From the NCBI GenBank assembly GCA_022839105.1, contig JALHDH010000115.1:1-9698 (forward strand): a DNA stretch of 9,698 nt, in the 5' to 3' direction. Position numbers and translations under genes: made by a program. The notes below the pieces were generated by a model. It saw nothing but the letters and a program-made list of their open reading frames with translations, was not told the origin of the DNA and searched no databases. Shown piece after piece: positions 1 through 5,473 of this stretch (within the stretch, counting starts at the first letter, position 1; each line of letters opens with the position of its first letter). This DNA is from a bacterium (GTDB lineage Bacteria > Vulcanimicrobiota > Xenobia > Xenobiales > Xenobiaceae).

Positions 1-104
1 GCCTGCTGCAGCCGCGTCAGGATGGCCGCCGTCACCACCGAGACGACCATCACGGTCAGCAGGAGGATGGCGAGGCTGAGTCCTCGTCTTCGGGTTCGAT
101 TCAT
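1..104 (-). CDS. Pilin/pseudopilin-like protein, N-terminal fragment
   Basis: The gene starts at the ATG at 104-102 and runs off the left edge, so only about 34 residues are visible. They begin MNRTRRRG, a basic leader, followed by LSLAILLLTVMVVSVV, a hydrophobic helix, then TAAILTRLQQ. Several basic residues, a glycine and a long hydrophobic helix match the class III signal cut by prepilin peptidase, which would cleave after Gly8. The usual Glu at mature position 5 is absent (Ile here), as in GspK-type minor pseudopilins and some PilX-like proteins. The start is supported by a GAGG about 6 bases upstream and by a gap of only 14 bases after the GspF-type gene, which suggests one operon. Too little is visible to choose between GspK, PilX or another minor pilin. 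An ordinary signal-anchor protein cannot be excluded. Confidence 0.6.
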   Translation of the reverse strand, partial: MNRTRRRGLSLAILLLTVMVVSVVTAAILTRLQQ

Positions 105-118
105 GGGTACCTCGGGGC

Positions 119-1324
119 TCACCAGGATGCTGCTGCGGAGTAGAGGGGCAAGAAGAGGGCGATGCTGACCGTGCCGATCACCAGGCCGAGCAGGCCGACC
201 AGGATCGGCTCGAGCAGCCGGGTGGTGGTCTCCAGGGCCAGGTCCAGGGCCTCCTGCTCGGTCTCGGCCACGCGGCGGAGGAGTTCCGGATAGGCCCCGG
301 ATTCTTCGGCCGCCAGGGCGAACTGCGAGGTCATCTGGCTGAATCCATGCCTTCCCAGGGCCTCGGAGAGGGGCCTTCCTTCCATGACTTCAAGCCGGAT
401 GGCCTCGATTCCCGTCGCCAGGGTGGAGGACCCGACGGCCTGGGCGGTTCCCGTCAGGGCCCGCTGCAGGGGAATTCCGGCCTCGAGTTGGGTGGCCAGG
501 GTGTGCAGGGCGGCGATCCGGGCGGCCCGGAGGCGCAGCGGGCCCACCAGCGGCCAGCGGTCCAGCCAGGCCTGCAGGCCCTCGCGGCGCAGCCCCAGCC
601 AGGCCAGGCCGGCCAGGATCGCCAGCACCAGCCAGGCGCGGGGATCGCCCAGGGTTCGGGTGGCCTCCAGGACAGCCCGGGTGAAGGCCGGCACCGGCAC
701 CTCGGCCTGCTGGAAGGCCCGGGCGAAGGCCGGTGCCAGGGTGCGGGCCAGGGCCAGGTTCAGGAGCAGGCCCAGGCCCAGGATCCAGGCGGGGTAGACC
801 AAGGCCTGGCGGATCCGGTGCCGGAGGGCTTCCGAATGCTCGAGGGTGGCGGCCAGGCGATCCAGCGTGAGGGCCATGGTCCCCGAGCCTTCGGCGGCGG
901 CCACGGCGGGGAGGCACCAGGCGGGAACCCAGGCCGGGCAGGCCTGCATGGCCTGCGAGAGGCGTCTCCCCGCCAGCAGGCAGCCCAGCATCTCGCGAAG
1001 GCTTGGACGCATCGAGCGGGTGGCCTGACGGAGGAGGATCTCCATCCCGTCGGCCAGTTGCACCCCGCTGCGGTACATCACGGCCAGTTGCCGGAAGAAG
1101 CCGGCTGCCTCCCGGGGACGGCCGGGTCCGGGCCGGTGCTGCGGAGGCTCGAGCTCGTCGAGGCGGATCAGGACCCATCGCCGTGCGCCCAGGGCGGCGA
1201 TGGCCGACTGGCGGTTGTCCGCCCGGATCACTCCCGAGCGGCGACGACCGTCCTCGCGCGCGACGAAGCGGTAGCGCCGACCGCGCAGCGGCCCCTCCAC
1301 CAGGGCCGCCAGGGAGCTCTTCAT
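119..1324 (-). CDS. gspF: Type II secretion / type IV pilus inner-membrane platform protein (GspF/PilC family)
   Basis: This is a 401-residue polytopic platform protein. In this family it sits in the inner membrane at the base of the pseudopilus and couples the cytoplasmic ATPase to pilin assembly. The N-terminal cytoplasmic part (about 15-60) has the usual YRFVA...GVIRADN...A...L pattern. Two T2SSF repeats follow. Repeat 1 (about 72-194) starts FFRQLAVMYRSGVQLADGME and repeat 2 (about 272-394) contains LATQLEAGIPLQRAL, then EESG near 340 and AYPELLRRVAE. Membrane segments lie at about 176-198 (after the conserved VYP), 230-245 and 369-393, the normal number for the family. The ATG at 1324 is chosen because GGAGG lies 7 bases upstream. 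A longer in-frame start at 1408 would translate a palindromic repeat. The length is typical. GspF is preferred to PilC only because a pseudopilin lacking Glu5 follows; the symbol is tentative. Confidence 0.88.
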   Translation of the reverse strand: MKSSLAALVEGPLRGRRYRFVAREDGRRRSGVIRADNRQSAIAALGARRWVLIRLDELEPPQHRPGPGRPREAAGFFRQLAVMYRSGVQLADGMEILLRQATRSMRPSLREMLGCLLAGRRLSQAMQACPAWVPAWCLPAVAAAEGSGTMALTLDRLAATLEHSEALRHRIRQALVYPAWILGLGLLLNLALARTLAPAFARAFQQAEVPVPAFTRAVLEATRTLGDPRAWLVLAILAGLAWLGLRREGLQAWLDRWPLVGPLRLRAARIAALHTLATQLEAGIPLQRALTGTAQAVGSSTLATGIEAIRLEVMEGRPLSEALGRHGFSQMTSQFALAAEESGAYPELLRRVAETEQEALDLALETTTRLLEPILVGLLGLVIGTVSIALFLPLYSAAASW

Positions 1325-1331
1325 GGACCGG

Positions 1332-1336
1332 CCTCC
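1332..1336 (-). promoter_or_regulatory. Ribosome binding site deciding the gspF start
   Basis: GGAGG on the minus strand lies 7 bases before the ATG at 1324. No comparable site precedes the longer in-frame ATG at 1408, so the shorter protein is the better reading. Confidence 0.75.
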
Positions 1337-1352
1337 GTCTGATGGCTTCGCC

Positions 1353-1414
1353 CGGGACGGCGGGGTCGCCGTCCAACCTGAACCGGGACGGCGGGGTCGC
1401 CGTCCCATCTGAAG
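1353..1414. repeat. Two tandem 31-base units, each a perfect GC-rich palindrome
   Basis: Two copies of a 31-base unit lie head to tail (1353-1383 and 1384-1414) and differ at three positions near their ends. Each contains a perfect inverted repeat: GGACGGCG at 1355-1362 with CGCCGTCC at 1367-1374 around a GGGT loop, and a 9-base version at 1385-1393 with 1398-1406 around the same loop. They fill most of the 111-base gap between the regulator gene and the gspF-type gene, in the latter's leader if it is transcribed from upstream. No T tract follows either stem on either strand, so they are not classical intrinsic terminators. They resemble REP-like intergenic elements or mRNA-stabilising/attenuating hairpins. 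The structure is certain; the role is inference. Confidence 0.85.
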
Positions 1415-1435
1415 TATGCCAGGATGCGGCCGGGG

Positions 1436-2632
1436 TTACAATCCCGTCGGGTCCTGGGGTTCCTGGGAATCCTGGACCTCCTGGGGCAAAAGGTTCCGAC
1501 GCGCGGCATAGAGCAGGACCTGCACGCGATCCCGCAGCCCCAGCTTGCGGAGCATGTTGTTGACGTGGGTCTTGACGGTGCCCTCCGAGATGAAGAGGTC
1601 CTCGGCGATCTCCTTGTTGGTGCGCCCCCGGGCGATCTCGCCGAAGATCTCCTGCTCGCGGCCGGTCAGGGCGGCGAACTCGGCGGGCAGGGCCTCGGGC
1701 GGGTCGGGAAACTCTTCCTCCGGACCCGGTTCGTGGGGCATCGCGCGCAGATCGCGCAGGTGCACCAGGGTGGATTCCCCGTCCAGGTGCACCCGGGCCG
1801 CGGCCACCGGCACCCCCTCTAGGATCCAGTGCACGCCGGCCTGGCCGGGAGGGGCATGCCAGAACGAGCTCCCCTGTTCGTCGATCAGGGGCAGGACCTC
1901 GGGAGCGGCCCTCCCCTCCAGCTCACGACCGGCCAGGAGTTGAGCGGCTGCGTTGGCCGAGCGCACACGGCCCTCCCGGTCCACCTCGAGCAGGGCCGCG
2001 GGGCCGGAAGCCAGCAGATCCGCCAGTTGGCCTCGAGCCACCTCCAGGTCCCGGACCCGGGCCTCCAGGCCGTCCAGCATGGCGTTCATGGATTCTCCCA
2101 GCAGGGCAAACTCCGGTTGACCGAATGGCGGCGCTCGGCGATCGAGTTCTCCGTCCAGCACGCCGCGGGCCAGTTGGTTCAGGGTGGAGATGGGGGCCAG
2201 GATGCGCTGGCGGAACATCAGGAGCAGGGCGGCCAGGCAGGCCGCGCAGGTCAGGGCCAGAAGGCCCGAGACCAGGGCCGCCACCGTCTGCTCGCGGGCT
2301 CGGATCTGCTGGACCTGCAGGAGGGTCAGCAGGGCGTCGTTCTGGAAGCGGTCCAGGGCTCGTCGCCTCTCCTTTTCGTCGCCTCTCACCAGGGCCAGTT
2401 CCAGCTCCTGACGGCCGGGAAGATCGGGGATCTCGGGGCGGGACAGGGCATCGCGCGCCCTCTCCCGGACCAGCAGGGCGCGGGTCGCCAGCTCGGCCTG
2501 TCGGTCTAGTTCCTCGGATTTCAGGAGTCCCTGGATCAGGACGGAGAGAAGCCCGCCCATGGCCAGGGCGGTCATGACCAGAAGCCAGAACAGGGTCTGG
2601 CGCAGAGGGGCCAGGGTGCGCACGGGCACCAT
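1436..2632 (-). CDS. Membrane-bound LuxR-family transcription regulator with HAMP and PAS domains
   Basis: This is a 398-residue protein built like a sensor fused to a DNA-binding domain. Visible in order are TM1 (about 13-36), a helical charged segment of roughly 80 residues predicted outside the cytoplasm (37-116), TM2 (117-139), a HAMP linker (140-192, with PISTLNQLARGV and LGESMNAMLDGLE), a PAS-like domain (about 200-295, with LLEVDREGRVRSANAAAQLL), an acidic Pro-rich linker, and a LuxR/GerE helix-turn-helix (318-382, with LTGREQEIF, TNKEIAEDLFISEGTVKTH and LRKLGL). No histidine-kinase H-box or ATPase and no receiver domain are present, so the signal seems to pass straight to the DNA-binding end. 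The start ATG at 2632 gives MVPVRTLAPLRQTLF just before TM1 and has GAGG 8 bases upstream. It is divergent from the sigma gene and reads toward the secretion genes. The target genes and the ligand are unknown. Confidence 0.85.
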   Translation of the reverse strand: MVPVRTLAPLRQTLFWLLVMTALAMGGLLSVLIQGLLKSEELDRQAELATRALLVRERARDALSRPEIPDLPGRQELELALVRGDEKERRRALDRFQNDALLTLLQVQQIRAREQTVAALVSGLLALTCAACLAALLLMFRQRILAPISTLNQLARGVLDGELDRRAPPFGQPEFALLGESMNAMLDGLEARVRDLEVARGQLADLLASGPAALLEVDREGRVRSANAAAQLLAGRELEGRAAPEVLPLIDEQGSSFWHAPPGQAGVHWILEGVPVAAARVHLDGESTLVHLRDLRAMPHEPGPEEEFPDPPEALPAEFAALTGREQEIFGEIARGRTNKEIAEDLFISEGTVKTHVNNMLRKLGLRDRVQVLLYAARRNLLPQEVQDSQEPQDPTGL

Positions 2633-2732
2633 GTTCGCGACCTCAGAGCACTTGCCTACCTCTGGAGAGGCTTTGGTGCAGAGAGCCTGCCCGGAAGGGG
2701 GAGGTCGAGCCTGGACCGGGAATCGGATCCAG
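2633..2732. promoter_or_regulatory. Divergent intergenic region between the regulator and sigma genes
   Basis: This 100-base gap must contain, or lie next to, the promoters of both divergent genes. It holds a short dyad, CCTCT-GG-AGAGG, at 2659-2670, a plausible size for an operator half-site pair, and a purine-rich run GGAAGGGGGAGG at 2693-2704 that looks like a very strong ribosome site but has no in-frame start at the right distance. No convincing -35/-10 pair was found by eye on either strand. Codon third positions in the sigma frame are clearly less GC-rich here than downstream of 2733, which supports a non-coding assignment. Confidence 0.45.
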
Positions 2733-3959
2733 GTGACCGAGATCGACCCGTCCGCGCTGCCCGAGGAGGTGGCCCGTCTCCTGGAGGTGGCGCGCCAGTC
2801 CGGAACCTTCTCCCTCTCAGACCTGGAGCGGATCCTGGCCGAGCGCGAGGATCTCGAACCCGAGACCATCCAGGGGCTTCTGGAGACCCTGGACGGCGAG
2901 GGGGTCGAGGTGGCGATCCCGGCCCGCCAGGGGCCGCCCGAGACCGAGGACACCGAGGATCTGGTCGGGGTCTATCTTCGACAGATGGGCCGGCTCCCGC
3001 TTCTGACCCGCCAGCAGGAGCAGGATCTGGCCCGGACCATCCAGGCCGGCGTTCTGGCCACCCAAAAACTCGGTCGGGTCCCTCCCTCCAGCCCTCGTCG
3101 CGCCGAACTCGAGGCGCTGGTGGGCGCCGGACTGGAGGCTCGACGCCACTTCATCGAGGCCAACCTGCGTCTGGTGGTCAGCATCGCCCGGACCTTCGTG
3201 CGGCCGGGACTGGGCCTGCTGGATCTGATCCAGGACGGGAACCTGGGCTTGATGCGGGCGGTCGAGAAATTCGATCCCGAGCGCGGATTCAAGTTCTCGA
3301 CCTACGCCACCAACTGGATCCGTCAGGGGATCCAGCGGGGCCTGGCCGAACGGGGCCGCACCATCCGTCTTCCGGTCCACATGCTCGAGCGCATGAACCG
3401 GCTGGTCCGCATCCGGGCCGCCCTTTCCCAGAGGCTGGGCCGACAACCCACGGCCGAGGAGCTGGCCCAGGAAGCCGAACCGGTCGATCCGGCCCAGGTC
3501 CGCGAGGAACTGATCCGCGAGAACAGGGGGCGGCCCGTCGACGAGCGTTCCCTTCAAGAAGAGGTGGCCCGCCGCCGGGAGGCCGCCGAGGTGCGGGTCC
3601 GGGAGGCCCTGGACGTGCCGGCGGAGCCGGTCTCGCTGGCCTCCCCGGTGGGGCCGGAGGGGGACGCGGAACTCGGGGATCTCCTGGAGGATCGCGACCG
3701 GGGGACGCCCTTGGAGGAGGCCTCCACGGGGATGCTGCGCACCCACCTGGAAGCCCTGATGGAAGGCCTCAACGATCGCGAACGGCAGGTGCTCTCGCTG
3801 CGGTTCGGGTTGGATGGAGGAAACCGCCGCACCTTGCAGGAAGTCGGGCAGGTCCTTGGGGTGACCCGGGAGAGGGCCCGCCAGATCGAATCCCGGGCCC
3901 TGCAGAGGCTTCGCGAGTCCGCCCAGGCCAGAGGGCTTCGGGACTTCTGGACGGGCTAG
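2733..3959 (+). CDS. RpoD/SigA-family sigma-70 factor (divergent region 2 and enlarged region 3)
   Basis: This is a 408-residue RNA polymerase sigma factor. Region 1.1-like sequence lies at about 5-60, region 1.2 at 76-105 (DLVGVYLRQMGRLPLLTR), region 2 at 139-217 (FIEANLRLVVSIA, DLIQDGNLGLMRAVEKFDP, RGFKFSTYATNWIRQG), region 3 at 218-300, the region 3.2 finger near 300-320 (EPVSLASPVG), and region 4 at 333-408 with the -35 helix-turn-helix at 366-386 (VTRERARQIE). The -35 contact residues match E. coli. Oddities are Asn194 where E. coli has Trp433, Gln201 where E. coli has Thr440, and about 35 extra residues in region 3 that look like a second copy. The GTG at 2733 is chosen because GC-rich third codon positions begin there and region 1.1 follows directly. 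A GTG at 2676, with GGAGAGG 5 bases before it, would add 19 residues and cannot be excluded. It could be a group 2 factor or a divergent primary one. Confidence 0.88.
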   Translation: MTEIDPSALPEEVARLLEVARQSGTFSLSDLERILAEREDLEPETIQGLLETLDGEGVEVAIPARQGPPETEDTEDLVGVYLRQMGRLPLLTRQQEQDLARTIQAGVLATQKLGRVPPSSPRRAELEALVGAGLEARRHFIEANLRLVVSIARTFVRPGLGLLDLIQDGNLGLMRAVEKFDPERGFKFSTYATNWIRQGIQRGLAERGRTIRLPVHMLERMNRLVRIRAALSQRLGRQPTAEELAQEAEPVDPAQVREELIRENRGRPVDERSLQEEVARRREAAEVRVREALDVPAEPVSLASPVGPEGDAELGDLLEDRDRGTPLEEASTGMLRTHLEALMEGLNDRERQVLSLRFGLDGGNRRTLQEVGQVLGVTRERARQIESRALQRLRESAQARGLRDFWTG

Positions 3960-4028
3960 TGGATTTCGGGGGAAGCGGATTCGGCGACTCCACAGAATGG
4001 CAGGCAATCCCTTGACGGCGGTACTGAG

Positions 4029-5417
4029 ATGAGATCGGTCCGAATCCTGCTGGCGTGCAGCCTGCTTCTGGGGGCAGGGGGAACCGCACGGGCGGATCTG
4101 CCTCCCGGGGGCAACCAGCCACCACCGCTCCCCTCCCCTCCTGCCGTGAGCGCTCCCGCGGCGATTCCCCTCTACACCCTTCAAGGAAGTCTGGAAAAGG
4201 GTCTCGAGCAGAACCCCACGGTGCGGGTGGCCGACGAGAGGGTGACCTCCGCCGCAGCCCGCTACCGTCAACAGCAGAGCCAGAAGAACCTGCAGTTCGT
4301 CTTCGGCGACAAGACCACCCTGCAGGAGAAGCGGACCTCGAGTTTCGGCCCCCTGACGGTCCCCACCCTGGACTCGCTCTCCAGCCAGATCACCACCTCG
4401 CTGCAGTTGCTGCTGACCTCGTTCGGCAAGGTCGAAAACCAGATCGCGGCCGCCTTCCTGCAGATCGGGGTGGAGTCGGAGAATGCCCGGACGACCCGGA
4501 ACAATCTGGGCTACCAGGTCAAGCAGGCCTTCTTCAATCGCCTCAAGTCGGATGCCTCGGTGGAGGTGGCCACCCAGAACCTGCAGGTCAGCCGGCAGAG
4601 CCTCTCGGATGCCGAGAAGCTGTACGCCCAGGGGGTCATGGCCCGCTACGACGTGGTGCAGGCGGACCTGCAGGTGACCGAGGCCACCGAGCAGTTGGCC
4701 CGGGCCCGCAACTCGGTCCAGGTGTCCACGGCCAGCTTCCTGACGGTCCTGAACGAGCCTCCCCGGCAGGCCGTGGAATTGGAGGTTCCCCGCGAGATCG
4801 AAGTGGATCCCGCGGTCGACCTCGAGGCCTTGCAGGCCTTGGGCCTCAAGCAACGGGCCGAGATGCTGGCCCTGGATCGCAGCCTGGAGGTGGCCCGAGC
4901 CCTGCTGGACGCAGCCCGCAGCGAGAGTCAACCCAACCTGAGCCTTTCGGCCGACTATATCGCCTCGCCGGGGTACCACACCACGCCGCAGGACATGTAT
5001 CAACTGAATCTCAGCGTGAAGTGGGCCTTGTGGGATGGGGGCTTCCGGAATGGCAGGATCCAGGAGGCGGAGTCCGACCTTCGCAGCCTGGAGGCTTCCG
5101 GCGAGGAGCTTCGCAACCAGATCCGCCTGCAGATCGAGAGCGCCTGGCTGGAATTCCAGTTGACCGAGGTCACCCTGGCCACGGCCGCCAAGCGGGTCGA
5201 GGCGGCCGAGATCTACTACGACATGGCGCGTCAGCGCTTCCTGAACGGCCTGGGAACCTCCTTGGAGGTCCAGGACGCCCTGCGCAGCCTGAACGATGCC
5301 CGCCAGAACCAGGTCGTCGCCGTCTATGACCGGGAACTGGCCTTCGCCGCGCTGGAGAACAGCGTCGGCCTGGATTTCCCCCTCCGCCGCCTGGCGATTC
5401 GTCCCGAGAGCCTTTGA
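4029..5417 (+). CDS. TolC-family outer-membrane efflux channel protein
   Basis: This 462-residue outer-membrane factor would form the trimeric exit duct of the pump encoded downstream. A signal peptide covers residues 1-22 (ending GGTARA, with cleavage before Asp23). A Pro-rich linker (24-47) precedes the first OEP repeat at about 48-245, whose helices include LYAQGVMARYDVVQADLQV. The second repeat spans about 262-450 and contains the typical beta-strand motif WALWDGG (332-338) and RFLNGLGTSLEVQDALRSL near 403-421. The length is normal for the family. It is the first gene of the channel-adaptor-pump set, 69 bases after the sigma stop, and that gap shows no terminator. The ATG at 4029 lacks a strong ribosome site, but the signal peptide starts immediately. 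An LLAC near residue 10 resembles a lipobox but leaves too short a hydrophobic core, so a soluble-type signal peptide is preferred. Confidence 0.92.
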   Translation: MRSVRILLACSLLLGAGGTARADLPPGGNQPPPLPSPPAVSAPAAIPLYTLQGSLEKGLEQNPTVRVADERVTSAAARYRQQQSQKNLQFVFGDKTTLQEKRTSSFGPLTVPTLDSLSSQITTSLQLLLTSFGKVENQIAAAFLQIGVESENARTTRNNLGYQVKQAFFNRLKSDASVEVATQNLQVSRQSLSDAEKLYAQGVMARYDVVQADLQVTEATEQLARARNSVQVSTASFLTVLNEPPRQAVELEVPREIEVDPAVDLEALQALGLKQRAEMLALDRSLEVARALLDAARSESQPNLSLSADYIASPGYHTTPQDMYQLNLSVKWALWDGGFRNGRIQEAESDLRSLEASGEELRNQIRLQIESAWLEFQLTEVTLATAAKRVEAAEIYYDMARQRFLNGLGTSLEVQDALRSLNDARQNQVVAVYDRELAFAALENSVGLDFPLRRLAIRPESL

Positions 5418-5461
5418 GGCCCCCGGAAGGGATCGGCCGACCGGGCGCCAGCCCTGATGTC

Positions 5462-5467
5462 GAGGAG
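5462..5467 (+). promoter_or_regulatory. Ribosome binding site deciding the adaptor start
   Basis: GAGGAG ends 6 bases before the ATG at 5474. This selects that start over an in-frame TTG at 5414, which would overlap the channel gene stop codon and bury the lipoprotein signal behind 20 extra residues. Confidence 0.85.
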
Positions 5468-5473
5468 AACAAG

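Noticed and set aside
1325..1408. 28-residue N-terminal extension of the GspF-type protein
   Set aside because: It encodes the palindromic repeat as Arg/Pro/Gly-rich sequence. GGAGG lies just ahead of the ATG at 1324.
1353..1414. Palindromes as an intrinsic terminator or as a CRISPR remnant
   Set aside because: There is no T run after the stems on either strand. The two units are directly adjacent with no unique spacers, so this is not a CRISPR array.
2559..2732. Longer starts for the sigma factor at 2559, 2631 or 2676
   Set aside because: The first two overlap the regulator gene antisense and the added residues are not sigma-like. In 2676-2732 only about two-thirds of codons end in G or C, while nearly all do after 2733. 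The 2676 start keeps some support from a GGAGAGG site.
2633..2953. N-terminal extension of the membrane LuxR regulator up to 2953
   Set aside because: It would run antisense through the sigma gene start, is Arg/Ser-rich and lies before TM1. The ATG at 2632 has a GAGG site and a normal membrane-protein start.
4012..4034. TTGACG at 4012-4017 as a -35 box for the channel gene
   Set aside because: No -10-like hexamer follows at 16-18 bases, and the spacing would place the transcription start inside the coding region.
4029..4060. Lipoprotein signal in the channel protein (LLAC near residue 10)
   Set aside because: Only about four hydrophobic residues precede the Cys, while a full signal peptide with an ARA cleavage site continues to residue 22.
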